Origin: Sphaerosporella brunnea
Lineage: Eukaryota; Ascomycota; Pezizomycetes; Pezizales; Pyronemataceae
Assembly: GCA_008704415.1 (NCBI GenBank)
Contig: VXIS01000011.1
Span: 248,001-312,000 of the forward strand
Direction: 5' to 3'
DNA length: 64,000 bases
The notes under the pieces are model-generated. The model saw only the letters and a program-made list of their open reading frames with translations, did no database searches and was not told where the DNA came from. A program made the position numbers and the translations under genes. Of this stretch, positions 20,342 to 32,417 are shown one piece after another. Position 1 is the stretch's first letter, and each line of letters begins with the position of its first letter.

Positions 20342-20800
20342 GATTCTTGCGGCGGTCATGACGGTGCCATGAGCAGGCGGGGCGGCATTGTAGATTAAGT
20401 GCTGCTCGGGGGCACCGGCTGTGGAAAGATCCCGGCGCCGGTTTTCCTTGCACAAGACATGTGATTGGCGGCATCACTGTGCTTTTCTCTCTCTCGTTTG
20501 GTTCATTCCGCCTTGTTATTCGTCTCTCCCAGTCTATTGATGAAAGCTCCGTCTTCTTGTCCTGTTGCTTCTCTGCTTTGCTTGCCGAGGGGATGAGCCA
20601 CACGATATGGCTGTGCGGGTCGAGTGATCAATCCAATTCGCTCTTCAGCTACCGTTCAAGAAACAGAGTCGATGGCGCCCTTTCTCATCACGTCCACACA
20701 CGACGCACATAGCTTGTTGATGATCCAACAAACAGAGAACTAATGTTGGTATATACATCTATGGATTTTGGAAAGAAGAACACTATGTTTAGTTGCAGAT
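20342..20800. other. intergenic, no gene seen
   Basis: This contains the promoter of the LACTB2-like gene and the 3' end region of the minus-strand NUO-40 gene. No other signal recognised. Confidence 0.5.
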
Positions 20801-22403
20801 TTACATGTCCTCGATAACGTGCATGTACTTCCTCTCTTCCCGCTTCTCCCTCTCGGTCATGGGCGGCAAGTCGTAGTATCTGTTGGAACTGTGGAGGAAG
20901 TCAGTAAGCCGAGTGGCAGGATATGAGAACTTAGGGAGTGTCATACCGGTAGTCCCTGAGGTAGTGGAAAGCAACCTCGTCCAATTCGACGGGGGTGAGA
21001 TTAAGGTCCGCGAAAGTCTTCGCGGTGCGGTCAATCGCCTGGTCGATGAACTCGCGCTCGATGTCATCGGCGCAGTAAGTAGGCCACCAGAGTTTGTTCA
21101 GCGCACCAGCCAGAGGCTTAGCGATGGCCTTGGGAAGGTTGATGTGCGGCCACTCCTTCAAGATCATTTTGGCGATCAAGTGGGCAATCTGCTCCTTGCT
21201 GTACTCGCGAGGTCCGTAGAGCTCAAAAGTCTGGCCGGCGGTGTGGTCGTCGTAGGCGATCGCCTCGAGCGCGCGGCCAACGTCGATGACGTGTACGGGC
21301 CAAAACTTCTGCTTACGGCCGTTGGCGCTCAGGAAGTCGCGGCCACTGGCGAGAGAGTGCAGCAAGCGGTCCTCAAATCCGTACATAGGAGCCGGGCGAA
21401 CAATGGTGGTTTCGGGGAAGATGGCACGCGCCTCAACCTCGCCTTGACCCTAATCAAAGAGTCAATGCGGGACCATAGTTACACTATCCTCGTTGTGCTC
21501 ACCTTGGTGGAAAAGAACTCAGAGGGGGAGCGAGGGTCAGCGTTGTAGGACGAAATGTGGATGTATCTGTCGACATCGTACTTGGCAACAGACTCGACGA
21601 TTCTCTGGGTTCCCTCAATATGAACATCCTCGAAGGAGAAGTTCCTGATGGACACTGTCAGCCACACGGAGAGCGACTCGGACCGCGAAATAAGGCATAC
21701 TTGGTCGGGTAGTCACGCCCAATGAGGTTGAAGACAATGTCGGAATGCCGCACGCTCTCTTCAATAGACTGTGTGTTTCTCAGGTCGAACTCCTACAAAT
21801 ACGTCATCAGCCGGTCCCTTTCCCACCCCCAACTTTACGCGGTAGTGCTTACAATGAAGTTGACCCTGCCCAAGTCACCGGATACTTTGAGGTGGCGCTT
21901 GGCCATTTCCTCACGGTAGGGGACAATGACATTGCATCCCACGCGAGCTTATTCCCCCGCCCGTATTGTTAGAATCCGGTACCCCGCCCACCCTAGGATA
22001 CCTACCAAGTCTGTTGACGATATATCTGCCCAAGAAACCGGAGGCTCCGAAGACGGTGACAGTGTGTCCTACGTTGGCGTTCAGCACGCAATTCCTGCCG
22101 ACTGCCCGCAGCAGCAGCAATGTCGCCTGATGTCCGGGCGATCACGGTAGTGCATACCTCCGAGCGATGACCTGCCTCGCCAAGCACATCAGCCTCCTAT
22201 TCATCCAATTTCTGTCACGGCTGGGGGAATGAAAAGGGCACGATCGCTCACCTTCCTCCTCCCGGTACTCTGATAATCGGCTTTCCTGTGCGAGTGATGG
22301 CGATGTCGTGGATCGACTTGCGCGCGGGGGTGGCTGAGATGGGCGCGGCAGCCTTCGCGGGTGCTGCCAACCGGGGCAGGACAGACGAACAGCACCTCTG
22401 CAT
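20801..22403 (-). CDS. nuo-40: NADH:ubiquinone oxidoreductase 40-kDa subunit (NDUFA9 type)
   Basis: Eight exons: 22403-22252, 22171-22158 (a 14-nt microexon), 22068-22006, 21947-21853, 21792-21701, 21644-21503, 21449-20947, 20888-20801; 382 aa. The N-terminus MQRCCSSVLPRLAAPAKAAA is a typical mitochondrial presequence. GHTVTVFGASGFLGRYIVNR holds the dinucleotide-binding G63-x-x-G66-x-x-G69, and FNLIGRDYPTKNFSFEDVH, YIHISSYNAD and RPAPMYGFEDRLLH are conserved in this atypical short-chain dehydrogenase. The subunit belongs to the peripheral arm of complex I, binds NADPH and is needed for assembly or stability rather than catalysis. All eight exons join in frame. It is divergent from LPD1. Confidence 0.94.
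22158..22171 (-). other. nuo-40: 14-nt microexon of nuo-40
   Basis: The sequence GTCATCGCTCGGAG lies between an intron starting GTGAGC (22251) with acceptor GGCAG (22172) and an intron starting GTATGC (22157) ending GTAG (22069). Only with this piece does the conserved RVPGGGRSSLGGHTVTVFG read through. Confidence 0.8.
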
Positions 22404-23355
22404 GGCGGTGATGGGGAGAGTAGTGGCACGGAGACGTAAACGTGGGGAAAGTTGAAGGGAGTGGAGAGCTGGATGTGAACTTTGATAGGACTGGGATGGC
22501 GGTTCATTCTCGGAGGCGTTTAGCGGCTCTTGAGCTTAGCGCCTTGCAGTCGACAAGCGGCGTCATGGAATATGATTCGCACGATGAATGCGCTCGAATG
22601 GTAGATTGGCAGCGAGCAAAAGCGCCATGAATATGGAGCCTGAAATAGAGAATACTTAAGCGCAGGAACGAACCGCCGCCAAATCGTGCCAGTAGCGAGT
22701 GATAGCGGATGAAGGGGCGCTGAACAGGGATTTCAACGCGGCACTGCCGCCTTATACATACATGTGCACCGTTGCCCGACTCTGGATTGCATACTTACAT
22801 GCCTAATGTATTTTGAAACATTCGGTCAAGCGCTGCGCGTTGCGAATTCCCATCTATTTGCACTTGCGCGCCCGCGGTCCCCGGGAGTTGTGCCGTTGTC
22901 GAAGTGCAGATGTATCGGGTGGACGAGCCATGCCGATACCCGATGTTGGCGAGCCGTGGACGCCGAGGACAGCCGCGAGAGAGCAAACACACGGTTACAG
23001 ACCAACAAGTCTCCAGAGGCCGCCAAGGCCATGGCAATTCTCCCAGACTCCATGGAGATACGTATATATATACATCTCGAAGAAGTATGTATTCGATGTG
23101 CCGGCGAACTGCAAAGGCGGGACGGGAATGTTGTTGATCTGCCAAGCCAACGTAGGTAATCCGGAGTGCGGCGGTGGGTTGGTGGTGCTGCTGGTTGAAC
23201 GGCTGCCCTTTTAATCCTGCTCGAGAGTTTCTTTCGCCCCCCCCAACGATAACACCCACAAAATACCTCATCAGCTCCAACCAAAAGGAACACTGACTGA
23301 CTGTTCCTCCGGATACTCCTCACTTACTCCTCCATACGACTGAATTACCTTCACC
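22404..23355. promoter_or_regulatory. shared divergent region of nuo-40 and LPD1
   Basis: 952 bp lie between the two starts. A TATATATAC string is near 23063. The open frames here lack conserved protein sequence on either strand. Both flanking genes encode mitochondrial NAD(P)-binding proteins, so co-regulation is possible. Confidence 0.45.
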
Positions 23356-25211
23356 ATGCTCAAGTCGTTTGTCCCCCGTGCGTCGCGATCGATCCTCCGG
23401 CCCTTGGCGTCCTCCACCTTTGCTCCCTCGACATACTACCTTGTGCCGCGACGAGGATTCGCTTCTGAGACTGAAGAGCACGATGTCGTCGTCATCGGTA
23501 TGCTTCTGCTGCTGCTTTGTCGCTGGGATTGGGGACGGCGTTACTGACGGGAATAGGTGGTGGTCCCGGTGGTTACGTTGCCGCGATCAAGGCTGCGCAG
23601 GAGGGATTGAAGGTACGCGGGCACTTTGTCAATCATCACCGGAGAATAGCTAGCTGAAACGCTGTCTTGCAGACTGCGTGCATCGAGAAGCGTGGATCTC
23701 TCGGAGGAACTTGCTTGAACGTCGGATGCATTCCTTCAAAGTCGTTGCTCAATAACTCCCACATCTACCACCAGATTCTTCACGATGTGAAGAACCGTGG
23801 AATTGACGGTCAGTCGGAAGTTCGCCCGATTTATGTGGCGATAGTGCTGACAAACCGGTGTCAGTTGGCGATGTGAAGCTCAACCTTACCCAGATGATGA
23901 AGGCGAAGGAGACCTCCGTTACCGGCCTGACCAAGGGTATCGAGTTCCTGTTCAAGAAGAACGGCGTCGACTACGTCAAGGGTACCGGTACCATCACCGG
24001 TGAGCACGAGATCAAGGTCAACTTGCTCGAGGGTGGCGAGCAGACTCTTCGCGCGAAGAATATCATCATCGCTACCGGTTCTGAGGCTACTCCCTTCCCC
24101 GGCCTTACTATCGACGAGCAGAAGGTGGTGACCAGCACTGGCGCCATCGCGCTGCAGGAGGTTCCTAAGAAGATGGTTGTCATTGGTGGTGGAATCATCG
24201 GTCTCGAGATGGTGGGCAACCTTGGGTTTTCGGTTTCTGGCGCTTACTAACGGCCCGCAGGGCTCCGTCTGGTCCCGCTTGGGTGCTGAGGTTACCGTGG
24301 TCGAGTACTTGGGTGCGATTGGTGGACCTGGCATGGATACCGATATGGCCAAGACCATGCAGAAGATCCTCGCGAAGCAGGGTATCAAGTTCAAGCTCAA
24401 CACCAAGGTCGTCAGCGGAGAGGTCAGCGAACAGGGTGTTGGCGTGAAGATTGAGGCTGCCAAGGGCGGAAAGGAGGAGACTGTGAGTCCCATGGGTCAT
24501 TGCGTTTATATCTATGCTAATCGTTCTGCAGCTCGACGCCGATGTTGTCCTCGTTGCCATTGGACGTCGTCCTTACACTGCTGGTCTCGGTCTCGAGAAC
24601 GTCGGCATTGAGCTCGACGAGAGGGGACGTGTCATCATCGACCAGGAGTACCGCACCAAGGTTCCCCACATCCGTGCCATCGGTGACGCTACTTTCGGTG
24701 CCATGTTGGCCCACAAGGCTGAGGAGGAGGGTATCGCGGCTGTGGAGTACATCTCCAAGGGCTACGGCCACGTCAACTACGGCGCCATCCCCAGCGTCAT
24801 GTACACTCATCCCGAGGCTGCTTGGGTCGGTCTGACCGAGCAGGAGGTCAAGGCTTCCGGCAAGGCCTACAACGTTGGCTCGTTCCCCTTCGTTGCCAAC
24901 TCCCGTGCCAAGACCAACTTGGACACCGAGGGTATGGTCAAGTTCATCGCCGACAAGGATACTGACAGGATCTTGGGTATTCACATCATTGGCCCCAACG
25001 CCGGTGAGATGATTGCGGAGGGTGTGTTGGCTATCGAATACGGAGCGTCGTCTGAGGATGTTGGACGAACAAGTCACGGTAAATCACTCGAATTATTTTC
25101 GACGGTGAAAAAATGGATGCTAACGGTTGGCGTCGGATAGCTCACCCCACTTTGTCGGAGGCGTTCAAGGAGGCTGCCATGGCCTGCTACTCAAAACCTA
25201 TCCACGCATAG
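23356..25211 (+). CDS. LPD1: dihydrolipoamide dehydrogenase (E3), mitochondrial
   Basis: Seven exons: 23356-23497, 23557-23612, 23673-23808, 23865-24211, 24261-24482, 24532-25078, 25141-25211; 506 aa. The presequence is Arg/Ser-rich ([20 protein letters not shown]). FAD-binding [19 protein letters not shown], redox disulfide [13 protein letters not shown] (Cys80/Cys85), NAD-binding [23 protein letters not shown] motif [16 protein letters not shown] and C-terminal H-A-HPTLSE (His485 as active-site base with a Glu) are all present. E3 reoxidises lipoamide with NAD+ for the pyruvate, 2-oxoglutarate and branched-chain dehydrogenase complexes and the glycine cleavage system. Coding sequence is rich in C/G-ending codons, consistent with high expression. 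Confidence 0.97.
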
Positions 25212-25548
25212 AGGAAGGGTGTTCGGCGGTTTGTCCTTTTTCTTTCTCCTTCGTTGCTGGTGTTATGAAATGATATCTACGTTTTCTTTGCGATACTACG
25301 AATGGGGGTTGTGGTTCGTGAATGGTGAGCATTTTGAGAGGGAATACGCTCGGAGAGAAGGTGTTTTGTTTGTACCTTTCGTGACATAGAGACGTGGTCC
25401 TTCCCTATGTTACTTGGTGGGTGTAATATATTTTTGAGTGAATTGTCGTACATTTCACCGAGCGGACAGTGTGCATTGGCATATCCATAGAGCCCGAACC
25501 AAAACGCCGTTGAGATACCTCTTAACTACAAAAAACAAGCCAAAGCCC
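25212..25548. other. convergent 3' regions of LPD1 and TSR3
   Basis: 337 bp between two stop codons; T-rich stretches fit 3' ends. No gene seen. Confidence 0.6.
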
Positions 25549-26633
25549 TTACGAACCAATTCCCCTCTTCGGTGCAGAAATCGTGTGTCTCGAGAACATG
25601 ACAGAGATGGTCTCTCCGGTTGGATCTCTAGTGAACGGCTGTATGATGGACGGCCCTTCCTCGTCGTGCACGGGGGCCGCATTGTAGATCTCATCCGCCT
25701 CTTTCTGATCCTCCTCCTCATCACTATCTGCCCGCACCCCCTCCGCCGCCGCCGCCGGCGCCTCCTCGCCCTTCTTTCCAACAGAGACCGGATTTGCAAA
25801 AGCCTTTGACCCCAGCACCTTCTGCCGTAAATATTCCTGGTATTCCTCCTCGTCTTCCTCATCCTCGCTCGGTGGCAAATCCCCGTTCCTGATCTCCCCC
25901 TCCTCCCTCGCCTCTTCCTTTCCGCGGGAATCAGCATATTCTTTCTCCAACTGCACCATCCACTCCTCCTCGGCCTTCTTCACCGCATCCGCATCTTCGC
26001 ACGCCGCATATCGTTCCAGCAACTCCCGATTGATTTCCAAAAACGCTGCGCCGTAGGTAAACGGCTCGAGGATCATTTCGGCCCATTCCCACTGGCGGCA
26101 GATGGCGAAAGCAGCAGCCAGGGCTTCAACGCAGTTCAGTCGCCAGGGCTTGCCGTAGTTCACGGTATTGGCGGCTACCAGGTACGGCAGCAGGCGCTCG
26201 TGCTTTCCGCCGATTTTCGAGAAGGGAACTTCTGCCAGCCGCGCCCACGAGCACTCGACGACTGCGGCGCCGTGCGAAAGGAGGATTTCGGTGTCGGAGG
26301 GTGAGATGACCGTCTTGCCGTTCGGCGTTATTATCACGCCGCCGTGTTTGCGCCCGATCGGCAGCTCCCGCATCATCCCCAGCCGCATCAGCTTTTTGCC
26401 GCTGCACCGCTTCGGGTCGCAGTGCCCCAGGTCCCAGGCCGCAGCTGCGATCGTGTTAGTGCTGGCGCTGCGTGCGGGAGGATGCGTGCACCTTTGAAAG
26501 GCGGTCGGGTGGCACCGCCTTCGCCGTCATCATCATCGTTGCGGTCTCGTCCCCGGCCAGAGGCTTTGTAGCCGTGGCCGTGGCCGTGGCCGCCTTTGGA
26601 TTTGGTGTGGTTGTTGGTGTTTTTTCGGGGCAT
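25549..26633 (-). CDS. TSR3: 18S rRNA aminocarboxypropyltransferase Tsr3
   Basis: Two exons: 26633-26492 and 26444-25549; 345 aa. The intron has a CACTAAC branch site. The N-terminus is low-complexity with HGHGHGYKASGRGR. The RLI-like and Tsr3 core follows: AAWDLGHCDPKRCSGKKLMR, GRKHGGVIITPNGKTVISPS, VVECSWARL, RLLPYLVAANTVNYGKPWRL and WEWAEMILEPFTYGAAFLEI. The acidic tail (EEEEYADSRGKEEAREEGEI-like) is typical of fungal members. Tsr3 transfers the 3-amino-3-carboxypropyl group from S-adenosylmethionine to N1-methylpseudouridine in 18S rRNA, a late cytoplasmic step of 40S maturation. Confidence 0.94.
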
Positions 26634-27537
26634 TGTGCGGGTGCGTGGTTGTTGCCGGGAGAGGTTGCTCTCAGGTTGGTTCTGCGGCGGCGTGACGTCT
26701 AGACTTGGAGTTTTTGGTGCTAGAACCGACTCGGTTAGCGGCTGCGAAGAGGTTTGGCGTCCTCAAGAAGCAGTTGCGGTTTAGCGGGGAATTTTACATC
26801 TGGCACGGCCGGCAATGCTTTCCAAGGTCTCAGGACAGCAATGCCAGAGTCGAAGGCTGTTACCAGGGCTTTTGGAGCTTTGGGGGGTCCTTGTCCCGAG
26901 CTCGCTGATGGATTCTGTGCATGGCGTCGCGCACGAAGTTCAAAGTGGCCGACCGAATTTCGATCCTGGATCATGCCCGATTCATCTTGATGTCTGGCAC
27001 ATCAGACATGACCCATCACTCAAAAGCGCGAGTCTGTACAGCACCTTGTCGGCTGCCCCGCGCCTGGCTGTTCGATTCAATTTTCTGTTTTTCCAACAAC
27101 CAAAGGACGCGTGCATGGGATGGATGAAGGTTGCTGGTGAACACATTATTGCATCGGCAAAGTTTTCGAGTTTTCGAGCGGAAATGGCGGCGCATTGTGG
27201 GATGAATGGGCAATGTACCTGAAGCTGTGTTTTGTCAGGTATACTTCGCACTTGAGCATCTTCGAATTCAGCACGGACGTGATCGAGTCGCTTTGCGGCC
27301 AATAAAGAGAAATTCGCAGCCCCGTGTGCCGACTCGAAGGTTTTGTTTTTCTATGCTGGGTGCCACGCCCCGCAAAATAAAAGCGCGTCCACCCAAACCC
27401 CACAGCCCACCGCTTTCTGCCGCCTTCCGTCGTCCATCTTTTCCTCCCCTTCCCTTCTATCACCCCCCTCCTCCCATCAACATTACACTGACTCGTCATC
27501 CTGCTCGCATCTCCATAAAAAACCCACCGCCGCTATC
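26634..27537. other. TSR3 / ASF1 divergent intergenic region
   Basis: About 900 bp. Short frames on both strands at 26700-27300 show no known family. The last 150 bp are C/T-rich like a leader for ASF1. Confidence 0.45.
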
Positions 27538-28524
27538 ATGTCCGTCGTCTCTCTCCTCGGTGTCAACATCGTCAAGAACCCCACCAAGTTCTTGGACAAG
27601 TTTCAGCTCGAGATCACTTTCGAGTGCCTCGAGGCTTTGAGCAAAGGTGAGTGCTGGAGTCTCTTTCCGTGGCCCCGCTATTTATTTCTCCTCGAGCCTG
27701 TCTGACAGCGTCCCGCCAGATCTTGAGTGGAAGCTCACCTACGTCGGATCTGCCAACTCGTAAGTTTTTCTCTGCGCCAATAACACGTGCCTGGCTCGTG
27801 CTGACTCGAGCCCCGCTGCAGCTCGGACTATGACCAGGAGCTCGGTGACTTGCTCGTCGGCCCCATCCCCGTCGGTGTCAACAAGTTCCTTTTCGAGGCC
27901 GATGCCCCGAACGTTAGCAAACTCCCCGCCTCCGAGATCATGGGCGTCACCGTCGTCCTCCTCACCGGTGCCTACGACGGCCGCGAGTTCGTCCGTGTCG
28001 GCTACTACGTGAACAACGAGTACGACACCCCCGAGATGAACGACGAGCCCCCCAGCAAGCCGGTCTTCGAGCGCATCGTCCGCAACATGTTGACCGAGAA
28101 GCCCAGAGTTACTCGGTTCTCCATCAAATGGTATGTGCCAAGTGCTATGGGAAGGGTGGAAGACTGACACATTCGATTGTGCAGGGATTCCGAGGACTCC
28201 GCTCCCTCCGAGTTCCCTCCGGACCAGCCTGAGGCTGACTTGGCCGAGGACGACGGCGAGCAGTGGGGTGCCGAGGAGCTCGCGCATGAGGAGGCCCTGC
28301 TTGATGAGGAGGGCCCTGATGGCGATGACGTCGAGATGGGAGGTGCTGAGGAGGCCATGGCCGTTGACGCTGCCGAGAAGATCGACGAGGGTGCCGAATC
28401 CGAGGACCTTGAAGCTGAGAGCAGCGGAGAGTCGGACGAGGAAGACGACGGCGATGAGGACGCCGAGATGGGTGAGGACGACGTCGAGATGGGCGAGGCT
28501 TCTCACAAGCCTACCACCGCCTAA
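27538..28524 (+). CDS. ASF1: histone chaperone Asf1
   Basis: Four exons: 27538-27646, 27720-27759, 27822-28130, 28185-28524; 265 aa. The immunoglobulin-like core (residues 1-155) starts [20 protein letters not shown] and contains [64 protein letters not shown] and [13 protein letters not shown]. The rest is a long Glu/Asp-rich tail ending [10 protein letters not shown]. Asf1 binds the H3-H4 dimer and passes it to CAF-1 and HIRA in nucleosome assembly, and supports H3K56 acetylation. The acidic C-terminus is usual in fungi. Starts with the conserved MSVVSLL, so the ATG is secure. Confidence 0.97.
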
Positions 28525-29224
28525 TCTTCAACTCTTCTACCATCACAGAAAAAAAAAAAAAAGGTATAATTTTGGGAGAATAATTGGGAGTTTTGGGATT
28601 CCTTGTATTCTTTCTAGCCTTACCGCGCTTACCTTTTTGAGCCATATCCTTTTCCTTTTTCTTTTTTTTTTTTTGTGTGAACAGCGGGTGTACCATGACT
28701 TATTTTTCTTACGGGGTTTCATGCTGGGGAATACCACCGAATTGAGGGATGAATGGCTATAGCTACGGATGGGAATACCAAGACACTCGCTACTTTGTGA
28801 TGCTTTTTTTTTTCTGTTTTTTCCTTATTCCTTTTCTTTTGGCTTTCTTTGGGACTTTTACAGCTGCGTTTCTTTTGCGGTGTCTTTTGGTGTACTCTAT
28901 CTACTGGTTTGTTTGTGCTCGGTGCGATGTCTCTTCGATGCATCTTGCATTTGCAGGGACCCGCAATAGACAGCGCTGGCGGTTTGCATGCAGATATGTA
29001 TCCATCCGAGAGGAACTCGTTGAATCCGGACACTGCCATTGATGTGCTCGGTGATGTCCTCGCACGTGTCACGGCCTGGTGCAACGGCGGGACCCTTGTT
29101 TGAGCAACCCACCGGGCGACGTCATCTCCGCCCGCCAAGTGGACAAACACGTTTGAAGCTGCAACTGCTCCTGCCGCGAGCAACAACCGATGATTCTCTC
29201 TCTCCTGAACACCTCCACAACACC
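28525..29224. other. ASF1 3' region and SRO7 promoter
   Basis: About 700 bp of T-rich DNA with runs of A (28547-28562) and T (28661-28673, 28804-28813). No gene seen. Confidence 0.5.
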
Positions 29225-32200
29225 ATGGATTTCCTACGCCTGAAGCAGTCCGGAATTCAACGAGACTTTACGGGCACTCTGGCAGATGCTCCCGAAGTTT
29301 TCTCTCTTGACGAGGTCTTACTGCCCCCGCCCCCCCTTGCCGCTCAACCGGTTAATGTTATTGACCTGTGCTGTAGGTAGCAAAATTCGGCCTCAAATCC
29401 ACCATTTCTACCCTCGCATTCGACCCCGTACAGTCTCTTCTAGCCGTCGGCGTCTACCAGAACGACAACGCCTTAGGGGAAGTTCACGTCTTTGGTCAGA
29501 AGCGCGTCCATGTCACATTCCACCTCCCTCGAAAGGCCTCCGTAAAGACCCTCCAACTCTGCGACTCGAAGGTCATAGTCCTAGACTCCAAAAATGATAT
29601 CACCATCTTTGATCTGTCTGAACCTGCAGCCCCTGGCTTGGGATACTCGCCGCCCGGCGTCGTCACAGCGATGCGCTCAGACCCGTGCCTTGACTGGCTT
29701 TTCCTCGGATTACAGACCGGAGAAGTGATTGCGTATGACCTTGATAGAGAGGTTCTGTCGCCGTTGAGGATTCCAAACTTTTGGCGGGAGAGAGCCCCTA
29801 AGGCACGCTCTTTGCCTGTGGCGTCCCTGGCACTGCATCCAAAGGATGCCGGCACGCTTTTGATTGCATACTCGGAAGGGGCCGTGATCTACTCATTTAA
29901 GCTGGGTGTCGTCAACCAGTGGTTGGAGTTCAGCTTGCCACCTGGTGCGCCCGGCGCGGATACGGAGTTGGCGATGATCAGGACCCTCAGGAAACCGGCG
30001 ATCACTCATGCGCTCTGGCACCCCACCGGCACGTTCGTCTGCACCACCCATGAAGACTCGGTGATGGTATTTTGGAACCCCAAGGATGGCAGCGTTGTGC
30101 AGGCGCGTACCCTAGAGGATGCAGGAGTTCATCTGCCTGGAGGTGAGCTTCCAGGAGGCGGCGCGGGGAAGGGAATTTCTATTAGACAGCCGGTGTTTAG
30201 GGTTGCATGGTGCTCGACCAGCAACCCGGATGACACGTCGATACTTATCGCTGGAGGTGGCTCCATGACCATGCCGAGCAAGGGGATTACAATGCTAGAT
30301 CTTGGACCAACACCGAATATGTTGACCTCCTCGGCGCAGGTGGTGGCGGAGCACTTGGGGTCGCCTCGAAGGCAGAGAATCTTGCCTACTCCGACGCAAC
30401 ATGATGTGGTCGAGTTTTGTGTTATCCCTAGGACAACCCCGCATTACGGCGGCGGCCATGATCCTGTGGCTATCGTTGCGTTGTTGGCGAATGGAGAGTT
30501 GTTCACTCTGAGATTCCCGGACGGAACTCCGATATCTCCGGCTCCACTATTGAATCCATCGCTCGTTATGCAACACCCATTCGCTACCCGTGTTGACGTT
30601 TCAGCTATAAACCGACAGCGCTGGTTGAGCATGGTGCGGCCCAGGCGGCAACAAGGGAAGGAAATAATTGTAGGCGGCGTGGAACACGTCAAACCTCTTC
30701 GGCGCTACGAAAATCGTACAATCGTTCAGAGCTCCCATCCGAACGGTACAGTCAGGATCTGGGACATTGGACATGCGGACGAGATTGAAAACGATGTGAT
30801 GTGGGAGATTGATGCAGCCAGAGTGCTGCAGAGACCGTTGGATCTACAGGTTGCGTGCGTTTCTATGGCTGGGAGCTCGGCGGAAACGGCGGTGGGGATG
30901 GAATCTGGTGAAGTGGTTGTGTTTCGATGGGCGAAAAATACGTTTTTTGGGCAAGCGCCCCCAGAGGTTCCAACGTCGCCTGTCACGAGTGAGGGGGTGA
31001 GAGATGTGAGGATGTATGCGGATCCAGAAATCAAAGAGGGCCTGATTCCGGCTTGCGTACTGGATCAGAAATGCGGATCTGTTGCCGCCTTGAAGATGAG
31101 TGATGTTGGCTTCTGTGCGGTAGCGTACCAGACCGGACATCTTTGCATCCTTGATATGAGGGTTCGTGATTACTTGTTTTGTGGATTTGAACGATGGTTG
31201 ATCATCCTAGGGGCCTGCGGTGATATACCACCAGCCGCTGTCTTCGCTCACCAGCAAAGAGTCGAAACGCTCCAGCGTCAGCTTCAGGAAGTCGGCGCAG
31301 GCTACATCGGTTGCGGAGAAGGCTACCTGCCTGGAATTTGGGGTTATGACCCTCGAAGGCGATGGTATCTGTCCTGTTCTACGCACTGTGACTATAGCTA
31401 ATAGCTACAGAATTCTCCTCCATCGCCCTCTTCGTCGGCACCTCTCTGGGCAAAGTCCACACCTTCAAGCTCCTGCCCGCCCCCACGGGAGGCTTCACCT
31501 GCATCTTCGTCGGCAGCAACCACGTCTCCGACACCTCCATCATCTCGCTAACCCCTCTCAACTCAGACTCGGGCCGGCGGACCTGGGCCAGCCCACAAGC
31601 TGTGGCCAACCTCCGCGAAGGCATTAAAACGCCCGGCGTTATCGTCGCCGTCTCCACCACAGAAACAAAGATCTTCAAACCGCCCACAACACGGGGCGCA
31701 TCCAAGAGCTGGGGCGACGAAGCTACAGCCACAGCGGCAGCTGTGTGCGAGCTCGAAAACTACGGCATCTGCCTCTCGGTCCTCACCTCAGCAGGCTTGC
31801 TGCAGAATTACTCCCTTCCGGGGCTAAAGCTCATCGGCGACCCTATCAGCCTGCGCCACGTCTTTGACACGGCTCGTATCGACCATGCGAAGGTACTCGA
31901 GAGCGGTCATGTCCTTGGGTTCACGGCCGAGCACGAATGCGCGCTTGTATACCAGTGGGGCACTGGAGAACGCCTCGACGCCAGGCCAAAGGATACCCTC
32001 TATAACCCTTCCACCCCGCCGCTGCCGCGCCCAACTATTTCCAACCTCCAGTGGCTCGCCGGCACCCAGTTCCTGTCGATCCCCGATCTGGACCTGCTGA
32101 TTGGCGGGCCCGACAGGCCCATGAGCCGCAAACAGCAGCTTGCGGAGCGTGCGGCGGCACAGGCTGAGAAGGGGGCGCAGCGTGCTGCTGCTGTCGCCTC

Positions 32201-32417
32201 TTCTTCTGCTGCTGCGAGTTCCAGTGGTGGCGGTGAAGGAGTATTTGCGGGCATGGCGAAGAGCATGAAGGAACGCACGGAGAAATTGAGCTTTACAACT
32301 GACACTATGGATAGACTTGAAGAGAGCTCGGCGAGCTTTGCCGAGGACGTCAGTAAGTTCGTCAGCCAGCAGAAGAGGAAGGCCTTGCTTGGTGGGTTGA
32401 CCGGGAAGTGGTTTTAG
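29225..32417 (+). CDS. SRO7: Sro7/lethal(2) giant larvae-tomosyn family exocytosis protein
   Basis: Four exons: 29225-29314, 29377-31161, 31211-31364, 31411-32417; 1011 aa. It starts MDFLRLKQSGIQRDFTGTLA. Residues 31 onward form degenerate WD40 blades of the Lgl double propeller, including FGLKSTISTLAFDPVQSLLA, VHVFGQKRVHVTFHLP, PCLDWLFLGLQTGEVIAYDL, ALWHPTGTFVCTTHEDSVM and TVRIWDIGHADEIEN. The last ~70 residues (MAKSMKERTEKLSFTTDTMD through DVSKFVSQQKRKALLGG) resemble an R-SNARE-like coiled coil, as in tomosyn and fungal Sro7 relatives. The family binds the t-SNARE Sec9 and Rab Sec4 and promotes docking of secretory vesicles at growth sites. An Ala/Ser-rich linker (AQRAAAVASSSAAASSSGGG) precedes the SNARE-like tail. 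Confidence 0.92.

Noticed and set aside
19385..20359. LACTB2-like gene as part of a polyketide cluster (thioesterase role)
   Set aside because: No polyketide synthase, oxidase or transporter lies nearby; neighbours are housekeeping genes.
23861..24493. Antisense frames inside LPD1 (also 24517-25077)
   Set aside because: Shadows of a highly biased coding strand.
27739..28506. 255-aa antisense frame across ASF1
   Set aside because: Shadow of the ASF1 coding sequence and its acidic repeats.
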